Shown: positions 17,746-28,808 of the stretch, in pieces | Layout: the number at the start of each line of letters is the position of its first letter | How positions within the stretch are numbered: position 1 is the stretch's first letter | Origin: Actinomycetota bacterium | Lineage (GTDB): Bacteria > Actinomycetota > Actinomycetes > Nanopelagicales > Nanopelagicaceae | DNA: 33,951 nucleotides | Direction of reading: 5' to 3' | Assembly (NCBI GenBank): GCA_009923805.1 | Contig: RFSY01000004.1 | Span: 1 to 33,951, forward strand | Program-made: the position numbers and the translations under genes | The notes under the pieces: model-generated | Told to the model about the DNA's origin: nothing | Seen by the model: the letters and a program-made list of their open reading frames with translations, nothing else | The model's database searches: none

Positions 17746-18786
17746 ATGTCGTTAGCGTTATATCGAAAGTATCGCCCGTCTGTATTTGCAGATGTGATTG
17801 GCCAGGAACATGTCACTGTTCCACTTTCAAATGCACTCGAATCTGGAAAGACGCATCACGCATACCTTTTTAGTGGCCCACGTGGTTGCGGAAAAACTTC
17901 TAGCGCTCGCATCATGGCGCGCTCACTTAATTGCGCAAAGGGGCCAACACCGAATCCATGCGGTGAATGCCAATCATGCAAAGATCTCGTTGCAAATGGC
18001 CCAGGTTCAATCGATGTTATTGAACTCGATGCTGCAACACATGGTTTAGTCGATGATGCTCGCGATCTTCGCGATAAAGCATTCTTTGCGCCGGTGCAGA
18101 GCCAGTACAAGATTTATATCATCGATGAGGCACACCAACTTGGGCCGGGTGCAGCAAATGCACTTCTCAAAGTTGTGGAAGAACCACCTCCCCACGTTAT
18201 TTTTATCTTTGCGACAACTGAACCCGAGAAGTTGATTTCAACTATTCGCTCTCGTACACACCACTATCCATTTCGTTTAGTACCCCCAGGAATTCTTACA
18301 ACCCATCTTGAAAAGATTTGTGAAGCAGAAGGCGTGAAGGTTGCAAAAGGCGTTCTGCCTCTTGTTGTTCGTGCATCTGGCGGTTCAGTTCGCGACGCCT
18401 TATCTGTGCTTGGGCAATTACTTGCTGGTGCGGGTAAAGATGGCGTCAGCTACGAAATTGCAATCCAATTACTTGGCTTCACAGATGGTGCTCTGCTTGA
18501 TGATGCAATGGGTGCACTCTCTGCTCGCGATGGCGCAACGCTATTTAAAACGATTGACCGAGTTATTGAATCAGGTCACGATCCACGTCGCTTCACGCAA
18601 GATTTACTTGAACGCCTTCGTGACTTAATGATTGTTGATGCACTCGATGCAACGAATGCCAACAGTATTTTGCGTGAACTTCCTGATGATCAACTCGAAC
18701 GTATGCGCGTGCAAGCACAGAACATCGGACAGGCATCTTTATCTCGCGCAAATGCGCGGAGCAACAGCGCCGCGATTAATTCTTGA
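17746..18786 (+). CDS. dnaX: DNA polymerase III subunit gamma/tau, N-terminal part (reading frame ends early)
   Basis: MSLALYRKYRPSVFADVIGQEHV...GPRGCGKTSSARIMARSLNC...CGECQSCKDL...IIDEAHQLGPGAANALLKVVEEPP; ends abnormally ...LSRANARSNSAAINS*. Confidence 0.9.
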   Translation: MSLALYRKYRPSVFADVIGQEHVTVPLSNALESGKTHHAYLFSGPRGCGKTSSARIMARSLNCAKGPTPNPCGECQSCKDLVANGPGSIDVIELDAATHGLVDDARDLRDKAFFAPVQSQYKIYIIDEAHQLGPGAANALLKVVEEPPPHVIFIFATTEPEKLISTIRSRTHHYPFRLVPPGILTTHLEKICEAEGVKVAKGVLPLVVRASGGSVRDALSVLGQLLAGAGKDGVSYEIAIQLLGFTDGALLDDAMGALSARDGATLFKTIDRVIESGHDPRRFTQDLLERLRDLMIVDALDATNANSILRELPDDQLERMRVQAQNIGQASLSRANARSNSAAINS

Positions 18787-19525
18787 ACTCATTTGTGGGC
18801 GCATCTTGCTTCCTATGGGAGATACCAGCGAAGCAGGCTTACTTGCGCGCATCGAGCGTCTTGAGCGCGTTGAGTCGATTGCGCCGCAACCTCGAATTCC
18901 TGACACGTCGAGTAACTCGCTTCGCTCACATACTCTCCTTAATCAGAATTCATCGGAAGCTTCAAAACCACCAACTTCGAAATCTGTCCCCGCAGTTGAT
19001 CCTGCAGATTACGTTACTCCAGCAACCGCTGAAGCAAAGCGCGATTCGAAAGCGAAGGGCGTTGACGTAGTCGAAGTTGTGAGCGAAGCGAGTAGTTCGA
19101 CGAGTCAAGCTTCCGAGCGACGCAACGACTCAATCGATGTTGCTGGGTTACGTAGGCTGTGGCCGGAAGTTATTGAGAATGTGAAGAAGCGCCGCCGCTT
19201 AACCTGGTCACTGCTTTCTGCAAGTGCGCAGATTCTTGGTGTGGACGATAAGAACATCACCATTGGCATTGTTAATCCAGGTGCACGAGATTCATTTATT
19301 CGAAGCGAATCAGATGAAATCTTGCGCCAAGCATTTATAGAAGTGGTGGGTCTTGATCGCAAAATAGAGGTGACTGTCGACCCAAGTATTGACACGACAT
19401 CAACTCCTGAAGCTCGTGCTGTTCGAACATCTGAGGCGCCAACAGATAAAGTTCACTTATCAGGAGCCGCACTGCTTGCAGCTGAACTCGGCGCAACAGT
19501 CATTAGCGAAAAGAATCACGAATAA
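18746..19525 (+). pseudogene. dnaX: DNA polymerase III gamma/tau C-terminal part in +1 frame relative to 17746-18786
   Basis: Frame +1 reads AQMRGATAPRLILELICGRILLP...LLARIERLERVE...; family motif continuing from the upstream frame; TAATG overlap with recR. Confidence 0.85.
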
Positions 19526-20130
19526 TGTCAACTGGAATGTATGAAGGCGCGATTCAAGACCTCATCGATGCTTTAGGTCGCTTGCCCGGAATTGGGCCAA
19601 AGAGTGCGCAACGAATTGCATTCCATATTTTGCAATCAGATACAGAAATTGCTGCCAACTTAGTGGAAGCAGTGCGAACAGTTAAAGAGCGCGTTAAGTT
19701 CTGCACGCAGTGTGGCAATGTTTCCGAAGAGACCGAATGTCGCATCTGCCGCGATCCACGTCGTGATGGCACCAAGATTTGTGTTGTTGAAGAGAGTAAA
19801 GATGTCATTGCAATCGAGCGCACTCGCGAATTCCGCGGGAAATATCATGTGCTCGGGGGAGCCATCAGCCCTATCGATGGAATAGGCCCTGATCAATTAA
19901 GAATTCGCGAACTTATGCAGCGCTTATCGGATTCAACAATTACTGAAATCATCTTGGCCACAGATCCCAACCTTGAAGGTGAAGCGACAGCTACCTATTT
20001 AGCTCGGTTGATCAAGCCGATGGGTATTAACGTCTCTCGCCTTGCATCGGGCTTGCCTGTCGGCGGAGATTTGGAATATGCCGATGAAGTTACGCTCGGA
20101 CGAGCATTTGAGGGCCGCACCAACGTTTAA
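19525..20130 (+). CDS. recR: Recombination protein RecR
   Basis: [23 protein letters not shown]-x2-C...C-x2-C zinc finger; Toprim [12 protein letters not shown]. Confidence 0.95.
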   Translation: MSTGMYEGAIQDLIDALGRLPGIGPKSAQRIAFHILQSDTEIAANLVEAVRTVKERVKFCTQCGNVSEETECRICRDPRRDGTKICVVEESKDVIAIERTREFRGKYHVLGGAISPIDGIGPDQLRIRELMQRLSDSTITEIILATDPNLEGEATATYLARLIKPMGINVSRLASGLPVGGDLEYADEVTLGRAFEGRTNV

Positions 20131-20220
20131 TCTCAATATTTGGATGCAGGTGTGTCTCATATATTAAGATTTTCAGATAATTGGCTAGCGCCATCTTTTG
20201 CCCTGCTTCACACTTAAGTC

Positions 20221-21492
20221 ATGGGTCTGATCGTTCAAAAGTTCGGTGGTTCATCCGTCGCTGATGCCGAGGGCATGAAGCGCGTTGCTGCCCGCATTGT
20301 GGCGACAAAGAAGGCCGGCCATCAGGTGGTTGTCGTGGTCAGTGCAATGGGCGATACCACTGATGAATTGATCGAACTTGCAAATGCAGTAACCCCTATT
20401 CCGCAGGGACGCGAACTCGACATGTTACTTACTGCGGGCGAGCGAATTTCTATGGCAGTTCTTGCGATGGCAATTAACAATCTTGGTTTTGAAGCGCTCT
20501 CATTTACTGGTTCACAAGCAGGAGTTATTACAGATTCAGTTCACGGTAAAGCGCGCATCATCGATGTAACTCCTGGGCGAATTCGCGAAGCAATAGATAG
20601 TGGCGCCATTGCAATCGTTGCCGGATTCCAAGGAATTTCGCAAGATACAAAAGACATTACAACTCTTGGCCGTGGTGGATCAGATACAACTGCGGTGGCG
20701 CTCGCAGCAGCACTCGATGCTGATGTCTGTGAAATTTATACAGATGTTGATGGAGTATTTTCTGCCGACCCACGCGTCGTACCTGCTGCACGCAAATTAA
20801 CAACTGTTACATACGAAGAGATGTTAGAGCTCGCAGCAGCAGGAGCAAAAGTTCTGCACTTGCGCTGCGTTGAATATGCCCGCCGATATAACTTACCAAT
20901 TCACGTACGATCATCATTTTCACCAAATGAAGGAACATGGGTGGTTGAAAACCATCCGGATGGAGGCACCATGGAGCAAGCAATCATCTCTGGCGTAGCG
21001 CACGATAAGTCAGAGGCTAAAATAACAGTCGTCGGTGTTCCAGATCGAACTGGTATTGCAGCACGCATTTTTCAGGCCATTGCTGATAACGATATCAACG
21101 TCGACATGATTGTTCAGAATGTTTCTGCAGCAGCCACTGGCCTTACAGATATTTCATTCACAGTGTCAAAGGCTGAAGGCCAGAAGGCAACAGGAGTATT
21201 GCAACGCATTCAGGGTGAAGTCGGATTCGCTTCCCTTATCTATGACGACACCATAGGAAAGCTTTCACTTGTAGGAGCCGGAATGCGTTCACACCCAGGT
21301 GTGACAGCTACTTTCTTTGCGGCAATGGCTGACTCAGGGGTCAATATTGAAATGATTTCAACATCTGAAATTCGCATCTCTATCATCGTTAAAGAAGCTG
21401 ATTTAGAGCGCGCAGCAAAGGCTGCACACACTGCATTTGGATTAGATGCAGATCAGATTGAAGCTGTTGTTTATGGAGGAACAGGTCGATGA
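20221..21492 (+). CDS. lysC: Aspartate kinase
   Basis: [43 protein letters not shown]-terminal ACT domains. Confidence 0.95.
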   Translation: MGLIVQKFGGSSVADAEGMKRVAARIVATKKAGHQVVVVVSAMGDTTDELIELANAVTPIPQGRELDMLLTAGERISMAVLAMAINNLGFEALSFTGSQAGVITDSVHGKARIIDVTPGRIREAIDSGAIAIVAGFQGISQDTKDITTLGRGGSDTTAVALAAALDADVCEIYTDVDGVFSADPRVVPAARKLTTVTYEEMLELAAAGAKVLHLRCVEYARRYNLPIHVRSSFSPNEGTWVVENHPDGGTMEQAIISGVAHDKSEAKITVVGVPDRTGIAARIFQAIADNDINVDMIVQNVSAAATGLTDISFTVSKAEGQKATGVLQRIQGEVGFASLIYDDTIGKLSLVGAGMRSHPGVTATFFAAMADSGVNIEMISTSEIRISIIVKEADLERAAKAAHTAFGLDADQIEAVVYGGTGR

Positions 21493-22565
21493 CAGAGAAA
21501 AAAGTAAAATCTCAGAAGAAACTTCCTTCACTTGCAGTAGTCGGTGCAACTGGCGCAGTGGGCACAGTAATGCTCGACATCTTGAGCAAACGCAAGAATG
21601 TATATGGCGAGATTCGTCTTATTGCTTCAGCTCGTAGCGCAGGAAAGAAATTAATGTGCCGCGGGGAAGAACTCACTGTTGTCGCACTTTCACCTGAGGC
21701 ATTCGACGGTATTGATATTGCAATGTTTGATGTGCCAGATGAAATTTCTGCTGAGTGGGCGCCAATCGCTGCAAAGCGTGGAGCAGTTGTCGTTGATAAC
21801 TCTGGTGCATTTCGTATGGATAAGAAAGTTCCACTTGTTGTTCCAGAAGTGAATCCAAAAGATATTAAGAAGCGTCCAAAAGGAATTATCTCTAACCCAA
21901 ATTGCACAACACTTTCAATGATTGTGGCTATGGGAGCACTAAACAAAAAGTTTGGCTTGAAGGAACTTGTAATTTCTTCTTATCAAGCAGCATCAGGTGC
22001 GGGCCAACCAGGAATTGATGCACTCCATGATCAGATTTCAAAAGTTGCTGGCAAGAATCTTGGCTCAGTAGCAAAAGATGTACGTGGTGCAATTACTGAT
22101 TTAGGACCATTCCCAGCTCCTCTTGCAATGAATGTTGTTCCGTGGGCAGGTTCTCTGAAAGAAGCTGGTTATTCATCTGAGGAACTTAAGGTCCGCAATG
22201 AATCACGAAAGATTCTAGGAATGCCAAAACTTAAAGTTGCTGCAACCTGTGTTCGTGTCCCAGTAATTACAACTCACTCACTTACAGTCCACGCAACTTT
22301 TTCAAAAGTTGTCACTCGTAAAGCAGCTCAATCTGCCCTCAATAAGGCAGAAGGAGTGCTTCTTTATGACAATCCAGAGAAGCTGCAATTTCCAACTCCT
22401 GCAGATGTAGTGGGAACTGACCCAACATGGGTTGGCCGTGTGCGTCAGTCTTTGGATAATCCAAAGTCAATCGATCTATTTGTATGCGGAGATAATTTAC
22501 GCAAGGGTGCAGCGTTAAATACTGCACAAATTGCGGAACTCGTTGCTGCTGAGTTCACCCGCTAA
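21489..22565 (+). CDS. asd: Aspartate-semialdehyde dehydrogenase
   Basis: [54 protein letters not shown] overlap with lysC. Confidence 0.95.
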   Translation: MTEKKVKSQKKLPSLAVVGATGAVGTVMLDILSKRKNVYGEIRLIASARSAGKKLMCRGEELTVVALSPEAFDGIDIAMFDVPDEISAEWAPIAAKRGAVVVDNSGAFRMDKKVPLVVPEVNPKDIKKRPKGIISNPNCTTLSMIVAMGALNKKFGLKELVISSYQAASGAGQPGIDALHDQISKVAGKNLGSVAKDVRGAITDLGPFPAPLAMNVVPWAGSLKEAGYSSEELKVRNESRKILGMPKLKVAATCVRVPVITTHSLTVHATFSKVVTRKAAQSALNKAEGVLLYDNPEKLQFPTPADVVGTDPTWVGRVRQSLDNPKSIDLFVCGDNLRKGAALNTAQIAELVAAEFTR

Positions 22566-22584
22566 GCGCAACTAGACTGCGACT

Positions 22585-23517
22585 ATGACAATCGTTGTCG
22601 CAGGCGGCACAGGTCTTGCGGGCTCTGCAATCGTTCGCGCCTACCAAAAGACTGGTGCGGAAGTCATTGCAGTCAATCGTTCAGTTGTTGACCTGCTCGA
22701 CCGTGATGCAACCACAGCATTCCTGAAATCAGCAAAGCCCTCATTAGTTGTAGATGCGGCCGCTAAAGTCGGTGGCATCGGTGCCAATAATGCTTATCCA
22801 GTCGAATTCTTATCTGACAATATTCGAATCCAAAGTAATCTCATGGAAGCAGCACATGCTGCAGATGTAGAAAAGTTTATCTTTCTAGGATCTAGCTGTA
22901 TTTATCCTCGCGACTGCGCGCAACCAATCAAGGAAGAGTATTTACTTACAGGCCCGCTTGAAGAGACTAATTCTGCTTATGCCATTGCAAAAATTGCTGG
23001 AATCGAACTCATTAAGTCTTTTCGTAAAGAGTATGGCCGCACTTGGATTTCATTGATGCCAACAAATCTTTATGGACCTCACGACAATTTTGAACTGCAA
23101 GGCTCTCATGTGCTTCCAGCATTCATTCGTCGCTTCGTTGAAGCTGCGCAGAATAAAGCTGCAACTGAAACTTTGTGGGGAACAGGAGCACCCAAGCGAG
23201 AATTTCTCCACGTTGACGATCTCGCATCAGCGGTAGTTCTCTTGGGAAATGTGTATGACGCAAAGGAACATTTAAATATCGGCAGCGGCGAAGATCTCAC
23301 AATCAAGGCTCTTGCTGAACTTGTATCTGAATTAGCAGGGTTTGACGGCAAAATTGCTTGGGATTCAACAAAACCTGATGGAACACCACGTAAGGTTCTT
23401 GATGTTTCAAAGGCAAAATCGCTAGGTTGGGCACCACAGATTTCTTTACGTGATGGAATCGCATCGACTATCGCTTGGTATAAAGATGCATCTGCAAAGG
23501 GAGTAGCAAGACGATGA
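22585..23517 (+). CDS. fcl: GDP-L-fucose synthase
   Basis: [60 protein letters not shown]. Confidence 0.93.
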   Translation: MTIVVAGGTGLAGSAIVRAYQKTGAEVIAVNRSVVDLLDRDATTAFLKSAKPSLVVDAAAKVGGIGANNAYPVEFLSDNIRIQSNLMEAAHAADVEKFIFLGSSCIYPRDCAQPIKEEYLLTGPLEETNSAYAIAKIAGIELIKSFRKEYGRTWISLMPTNLYGPHDNFELQGSHVLPAFIRRFVEAAQNKAATETLWGTGAPKREFLHVDDLASAVVLLGNVYDAKEHLNIGSGEDLTIKALAELVSELAGFDGKIAWDSTKPDGTPRKVLDVSKAKSLGWAPQISLRDGIASTIAWYKDASAKGVARR

Positions 23518-24497
23518 GTAGAAAAGTCGCACTAATTACTGGTGTTACCGGTCAAGACGGTTCATACCTTGCAGAGTTTTTGCTCGCTAAAGGATATGAA
23601 GTACACGGTCTCATTCGTCGTTCCTCAACTTTTAATACATCGCGCATCGACCATATTTATCAAGATCCACACGATAAGAACCCAAAGCTATTTCTTCACT
23701 ATGGCGATCTCATCGATGGCGTTGGACTTACTAACTTAATTCGCGAAATCAAACCAACAGAGGTTTATAACTTGGGCGCACAGTCACATGTGCAAGTTTC
23801 ATTTACGATGCCCCAGTACACCGGTCAAGTTGATGCAGTTGGAGCCGTAGGACTTCTCGAAGCAATTCGTTCTGCTGATCTTGATATTCGTTTCTACCAA
23901 GCATCAACTTCTGAGCTCTTCGGATCTACTCCACCACCGCAGAATGAAAATTCAGTATTTCGCCCACAATCACCATATGCAGCTGCGAAGCTGATGGCTT
24001 ACTGGTGCACAGTTAATTACCGCGATGGCTATGGCCTTCATGCAACCAATGGAATTCTCTTCAATCACGAATCTCCACGTCGTGGTGAAACATTCGTGAC
24101 ACGCAAAATTACTCGCGCAGTTGCGGCAATTAAGGCTGGCAAACAAGAGAAGTTATTCCTTGGAAATCTCACCGCTGTGCGCGACTGGGGATATGCAAAA
24201 GAGTATGTCGAATCAATGTGGCTGATGCTGCAGCAAGATAAACCTTCCGATTATGTAGTAGCAACTGGCGTAGGAGCATCGGTCAAGGATTTTGCAGAAG
24301 CAGCATTTTCACGCGCTGGACTTAATTGGCAAGACCATGTTGAGACAGATAAGAAATATATTCGCCCAACCGAAGTTGATGCGCTGATTGGCGATCCGTC
24401 AAAGGCAAAGCAAGCACTTAATTGGAGTGCGAAGACTCAGTGGAAAGAACTTGCTGAAATTATGGTTGATGCTGATATTGAGCTGCTTAAGAAGTAG
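23514..24497 (+). CDS. gmd: GDP-mannose 4,6-dehydratase
   Basis: [54 protein letters not shown]. Confidence 0.95.
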   Translation: MSRKVALITGVTGQDGSYLAEFLLAKGYEVHGLIRRSSTFNTSRIDHIYQDPHDKNPKLFLHYGDLIDGVGLTNLIREIKPTEVYNLGAQSHVQVSFTMPQYTGQVDAVGAVGLLEAIRSADLDIRFYQASTSELFGSTPPPQNENSVFRPQSPYAAAKLMAYWCTVNYRDGYGLHATNGILFNHESPRRGETFVTRKITRAVAAIKAGKQEKLFLGNLTAVRDWGYAKEYVESMWLMLQQDKPSDYVVATGVGASVKDFAEAAFSRAGLNWQDHVETDKKYIRPTEVDALIGDPSKAKQALNWSAKTQWKELAEIMVDADIELLKK

Positions 24498-24510
24498 CGT
24501 AAAAAATTAA

Positions 24511-25332
24511 TTAGAAAGCGGCCGTAAGTGTTACCAGCGAAACTTCTGGTGGGCTTGCAACTCTAATTCTTGAAAAGGGTCCTGTGCCCATTCCTGCTGA
24601 AACATTGAGCAGTGGTTCGCCCTTAACAACAGTTAATCCTCGGGCACGCCAATGCGGCAGATCGCAATTAGTTGTCAATGCCTTTGAGCCACCGGGCCAA
24701 GGAAGTCGTACTTGTCCACCATGTGTGTGGCCGGCAAATATCGCATCAAGATTATCTTTCGTCATTCCTTCGATGATGCGCAAATAAGGTGCGTGGGTAA
24801 CTCCAATGGCAACGCTGCATTTTCCTGGTTCGCCGGCAACGCGTGAGTAATCATCAAATTCAAGATGAGCATCATCTGTCCCACGAGCTTCGATCACCGT
24901 TTTCTTGATTGTAATTGTTGCTCGTGAAGTATTTAGATTCTTCCAACCGCGGGCCTGTAATCCTGCATCTAGCTCTTGCCAATTAAGTTCTGGACCGTGA
25001 ACTCTCTTTCCATGATTTGGAAGTAGATACTTCAGCAGATTCTTGGGCACTGGTGCGTAGTAATCATTGGAACCAAAGACAAAGAGACCAGGCAAATCAA
25101 GCAGTGCATCAAGTGCATCAAGGACTACAGGGACAGCGCTCTTATGAGCTAGAAAATCACCAGTACTAATGACAAGGTCTGGCTTGAGTGAGATAAATGA
25201 TTTGATATCTGCAATCTCTTTTGTGCGTGCCGGCGTTAAATGCAGATCAGAGAAGTGCAGCACGCGGATATCCTCGTGACCTGCAGGCAAGATAGGCATC
25301 TCGGCCTCGCGGAGAACGTATGTCATAGTCAT
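24511..25332 (-). CDS. Metallophosphoesterase
   Basis: LHFSDLHL...DLVISTGDFLA...VFGSNDYY...IFAGHTHGGQVRLP; start at 25332 preferred over 25365, which overlaps the divergent gene. Confidence 0.88.
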   Translation of the reverse strand: MTMTYVLREAEMPILPAGHEDIRVLHFSDLHLTPARTKEIADIKSFISLKPDLVISTGDFLAHKSAVPVVLDALDALLDLPGLFVFGSNDYYAPVPKNLLKYLLPNHGKRVHGPELNWQELDAGLQARGWKNLNTSRATITIKKTVIEARGTDDAHLEFDDYSRVAGEPGKCSVAIGVTHAPYLRIIEGMTKDNLDAIFAGHTHGGQVRLPWPGGSKALTTNCDLPHWRARGLTVVKGEPLLNVSAGMGTGPFSRIRVASPPEVSLVTLTAAF

Positions 25333-25346
25333 GAGAAGATTAACCC

Positions 25347-25805
25347 ATGGGACTAAAAGAGACACTAAAGAGTGACCTTACTGAAGCAATTCGTAGCAGT
25401 GACAAGGTTGTATCAGGCACCATTCGAATGGTTCTGACTGCAATTACTAACGAAGAGGTATCAGGCAAAGAGGCCCGAGTTCTTTCGGAAGATGAAATCA
25501 TCACCGTGCTCTCCCGTGAAGCAAAGAAGCGTCGCGAAGCAGCTGAAGAGTTTGCAAAAGCTAATCGCCCAGATAAGGCAGCTGAAGAGAAAGCTGAAGG
25601 CGAAGTAATTGCCAAGTACCTTCCCGCACAATTATCTGAAGAAGATATTAAGAAAATGATTGCGGCAGCAGTTGCATCAACTGGTGCTGCTGGTCCTGGT
25701 GACATGGGTAAAGTCATGGGCGCGATCAAGCCACAGATTGCAGGAAAGGCTGATGGAGCACTCGTTTCATCATTAGTTAAAGCCGCACTTGCGGGAGGAA
25801 ATTAA
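25347..25805 (+). CDS. GatB/YqeY domain protein
   Basis: MGLKETLKSDLTEAIRSSDKVVSGTIRMVLTAI...VLSREAKKRREAAEEF...YLPAQLSEEDI. Confidence 0.9.
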   Translation: MGLKETLKSDLTEAIRSSDKVVSGTIRMVLTAITNEEVSGKEARVLSEDEIITVLSREAKKRREAAEEFAKANRPDKAAEEKAEGEVIAKYLPAQLSEEDIKKMIAAAVASTGAAGPGDMGKVMGAIKPQIAGKADGALVSSLVKAALAGGN

Positions 25806-25806
25806 T

Positions 25807-25959
25807 ATGAAATTTGAATATGCAACAGTCCCACTTCTTTCACATGCAACAAAGCAAATTCTTGATACCTGGGGTTCTGATGGATGGGAACTTGTCACAG
25901 TTATTCCTGCACCAGGCGGCGAACAACTCGTTGCCTACATGAAGCGCGAGGTTAAGTAG
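25807..25959 (+). CDS. Small DUF4177-like protein (50 aa), below the ORF-track size cutoff
   Basis: MKFEYATVPLLSHATKQILDTWGSDGWELVTVIPAPGGEQLVAYMKREVK*; TAGTG overlap with next gene. Confidence 0.75.
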   Translation: MKFEYATVPLLSHATKQILDTWGSDGWELVTVIPAPGGEQLVAYMKREVK

Positions 25960-26420
25960 TGACTGTCGATGTTCGTGCAAAATTAGCTGAAAAAGGTTTA
26001 GTGCTTCCTGTTTCTTCAAAGCCACTTGCAGCATATGTTCCTGCTGTTCGCACCGGCAATATCGTATTTACTGCCGGTCAGCTTCCTATGGTTGATGGAA
26101 AGATTGCCCGCGAAGGAAAAGTCGGATTAGATATCACAGTTGAAGAAGCAAAAGCTTTGGCTGAGATCTGCGCACTAAATGCTCTTTCTGCAGTTGAACT
26201 CGTTGCTCCGGTTGATTCAATTGTTAAAGTTGTGCGCATCGTTTGTTACGTCAATGGAGCGCCAGGATTTATTTCTCAACCAGCAGTTGCCAATGGAGCA
26301 TCAGAGTTATTTATGCACATTTGGGGCGATGCTGGAGTTGCTGCACGTAGTGCGCTGGGTGTTGCAGAACTTCCACTCAACTCACCTGTTGAAGTTGAGT
26401 TGACTGTAGAAGTTAAGTAA
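25959..26420 (+). CDS. RidA family protein (YjgF/YER057c/UK114)
   Basis: PAVRTGNIVFTAGQLPMVDGKIAREGKVG...ICALNALSAV; GTG start. Confidence 0.9.
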   Translation: MTVDVRAKLAEKGLVLPVSSKPLAAYVPAVRTGNIVFTAGQLPMVDGKIAREGKVGLDITVEEAKALAEICALNALSAVELVAPVDSIVKVVRIVCYVNGAPGFISQPAVANGASELFMHIWGDAGVAARSALGVAELPLNSPVEVELTVEVK

Positions 26421-27104
26421 CTATTTGCCTCTTTTTTCGAGGCGTTCGAAATCTGTAATCAATACTGCACGGCCATCTAGCTTGAGCCATCCGCGACCAG
26501 CAAAATCAGCGAGAGCTTTATTGACGGTTTCGCGTGATGCGCCAACAAGCTGTGCCAGCTCTTCTTGGGTAAGGTCGTGGTGAACAAATAGACCTTCATC
26601 AGTCTTCTTGCCGAAACGAGAACCAAGATCGATGAGCGCTTTTGCTACGCGACCAGGAACATCTGAAAATACTAAATCGCCAACTGCTTCATTGGTACGG
26701 CGTAGACGTTGCGCTAAACGTGCCAAGAGATGAAGTGAAACTTCTGGATTTCCTTTCAGCCATGGAATTAACTTCTCGTGGCTCAGGGATAAAAGTTTTG
26801 CATCAGTTACCGCTGTGGCAGTTGATGTGCGTGGGCCTGGATCAAAGAGTGAAAGTTCTCCGAACATTTCGCCAGGTCCAAGAATCGAGAGGAGATTCTC
26901 GCGTCCGTCACCGCTCGAGGTTCCAAGTTTGAGTTTTCCGTCCATAATGACATAAACGTGTTCGCCTTCATCGCCTTCTTTGAAGAGAATTCCGCCTTTG
27001 CCGATCTTTACTGAATCCATAGAGGCTCGAAGTGAGGCTGCTTGAGCATCATCGAGGGCAGTAAAAAGCGGGGCGCGTCGTACGACTTCATCTTCTTGTG
27101 GCAC
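26421..27104 (-). CDS. crp: Crp/Fnr-family transcriptional regulator (GlxR-like)
   Basis: cNMP domain GEMFGELSLFDPGPRTSTATA; HTH LTQEELAQLVGASRETVNKALADFAGRGWL. Confidence 0.9.
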   Translation of the reverse strand: MPQEDEVVRRAPLFTALDDAQAASLRASMDSVKIGKGGILFKEGDEGEHVYVIMDGKLKLGTSSGDGRENLLSILGPGEMFGELSLFDPGPRTSTATAVTDAKLLSLSHEKLIPWLKGNPEVSLHLLARLAQRLRRTNEAVGDLVFSDVPGRVAKALIDLGSRFGKKTDEGLFVHHDLTQEELAQLVGASRETVNKALADFAGRGWLKLDGRAVLITDFERLEKRGK

Positions 27105-27121
27105 GTCGGTAGTTTACTCGT

Positions 27122-27820
27122 ATGGTCCGCGGAAGAGAAATTCAAAAAGATGCTCGGGCTATCTATCGGATCTTGAGTAAGACCTACCCCGAGACACGCT
27201 GCGAGTTGGATTTTAAGAATCCACTCGAACTTACAGTTGCGGTAGTTCTCAGCGCGCAGTGCACAGATAAGAGAGTTAACACCATTACGCCACCGCTATT
27301 TAAGAAGTATAAGAAAGCAAAAGATTATGCCAAGGCCCCGCTTGCTGAAATCGAAGAATATATTTTCTCCGCAGGTTTTTACCATGCAAAAGCTCGCCAT
27401 CTCAAAGGTTTAGGTACCAAATTAGTAGAAGAGTTTGCTGGTGAAATTCCTGGAACACTAGAAGAGCTAATTACCCTTCCAGGTGTGGGGCGAAAGACTG
27501 CAAATGTAGTTCTAGGTCATGCCTTTGATATTCCCGGAATCACAGTCGACACACATTTTGGAAGATTGTCACGGAGATTTCAATGGACAACTTCAATGGA
27601 TCCAGTCAAAGTTGAACACGAAGTTGGCGCACTCATTCCGCAGAAAGAATGGACAAACTTGTCACAACGAATGATTTGGCATGGACGACGTATTTGTCAT
27701 TCACGTAAACCTGCTTGTGGTGCATGTCCATTGGCAAAGATTTGCCCTTCAGTTGGAATCGGCGAAATGGATAAGGCGAAGGCGCAATTACTAGTAAAGA
27801 CCGATAAGGATTTCCGATGA
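27122..27820 (+). CDS. nth: Endonuclease III
   Basis: [39 protein letters not shown]; FeS cluster [17 protein letters not shown]. Confidence 0.95.
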   Translation: MVRGREIQKDARAIYRILSKTYPETRCELDFKNPLELTVAVVLSAQCTDKRVNTITPPLFKKYKKAKDYAKAPLAEIEEYIFSAGFYHAKARHLKGLGTKLVEEFAGEIPGTLEELITLPGVGRKTANVVLGHAFDIPGITVDTHFGRLSRRFQWTTSMDPVKVEHEVGALIPQKEWTNLSQRMIWHGRRICHSRKPACGACPLAKICPSVGIGEMDKAKAQLLVKTDKDFR

Positions 27821-28341
27821 AGAAGTTTCTAGCGGCTTTATCAGCGATTCTCCTTCTAACTGGATGTTCTGCGCTCGAACCAATTCCCGTAAAAGGTGAA
27901 GTTGTTAATTGTTCCTCGATCAAAGTTAAGGCGAGCACCAGCACTGCTCTCGACTGTCTCGATGGTTCACAAGGCGTAGCTGTAGATTCAATTATCGGAC
28001 CAGCTCTATTAAATGTCTGGGGATCGTGGTGTGAACCATGTAAGCAAGAGTTACCTCATCTTGCACATTATTTGGCTCAAAGTGGCAATCACGTACAAGT
28101 AATCGGCGTTGATGTTGAAGAAAAAAGCCCGGCTGTTGCGCGAAAATTTGTCACTACACATGGCATGACCTGGCCAAACTTGTATGACGCCAAAGGCAGT
28201 ACGAGAGGAAAATTTGGAATGGGCGTGCCTGTCACCTGGTTTATTGATGCTTCTGGAGAAGTTGTTCATAAGAAATATGGACCATTTCACTCACCGGAGG
28301 AAATTCAACTGGCAGTCATTAAATATCTAGGAGTCAAATGA
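27817..28341 (+). CDS. TlpA/ResA-type thioredoxin-fold lipoprotein
   Basis: Lipobox [23 protein letters not shown] active site. Confidence 0.9.
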   Translation: MKKFLAALSAILLLTGCSALEPIPVKGEVVNCSSIKVKASTSTALDCLDGSQGVAVDSIIGPALLNVWGSWCEPCKQELPHLAHYLAQSGNHVQVIGVDVEEKSPAVARKFVTTHGMTWPNLYDAKGSTRGKFGMGVPVTWFIDASGEVVHKKYGPFHSPEEIQLAVIKYLGVK

Positions 28342-28808
28342 TCTTTGACGTAATTTTCTTACTAATCGCATTCGGCGCATTCTTTAATGGTTATAAAAAT
28401 GGCTTAATAAAGACGCTACTCAGAAGTGCCTTCTTTATCGCTGGTGGAGTAGCTGCAATGTATTTAGTTGTCAAATACGATCAATCTGGTTGGCTCATCG
28501 TTGCAATCATTGCCGGTGCGTACGCCGGAGCTTGGGTTGGAACTCGAATTGCCGACGGATTAAAGCTAACCATTATTAGAGGACCGCTACGTCTTGTCGA
28601 TTCTCTTGCAGGAAGTATCTTTGAAGTGGGTAAGTATGTTTTACTCTTCTTTGTAATCGGAACTATCTTGCTGTGGACGCCATGGACACCAGGTCAGAAT
28701 GAGGTATCAAAGAGCAAGGTTTACCTGCAAATAAATAAGCATGCCCCTAAATTAATTGAAGATATTAGACATCAAGTCGAAAAAGCTCTCTCTAATCCTC
28801 GTCTTTAG
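28338..28808 (+). CDS. CvpA family membrane protein
   Basis: [43 protein letters not shown] overlap with previous gene. Confidence 0.8.
   Translation: MIFDVIFLLIAFGAFFNGYKNGLIKTLLRSAFFIAGGVAAMYLVVKYDQSGWLIVAIIAGAYAGAWVGTRIADGLKLTIIRGPLRLVDSLAGSIFEVGKYVLLFFVIGTILLWTPWTPGQNEVSKSKVYLQINKHAPKLIEDIRHQVEKALSNPRL

Noticed and set aside
18632-18745. First part of the 297-aa ORF 18632-19525
   Set aside because: The sequence upstream of AQMRGATAPRL is out-of-frame translation of dnaX; only the part from about 18746 is DnaX-like.
18721-18786. Programmed frameshift as in E. coli dnaX (A AAA AAG)
   Set aside because: No slippery A-rich heptamer is present, the shift needed is +1, and conserved residues are missing, so deletion is the simpler reading.
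21512-21946. 144-aa antisense ORF inside asd, and similar antisense ORFs (33492-33917, 29396-29764)
   Set aside because: Low-complexity Ser/Arg/Pro-rich shadow ORFs opposite well-supported genes.
22585-24497. fcl-gmd as part of an unusual polysaccharide island
   Set aside because: Only the two standard GDP-fucose genes are present, flanked by core genes; ordinary.
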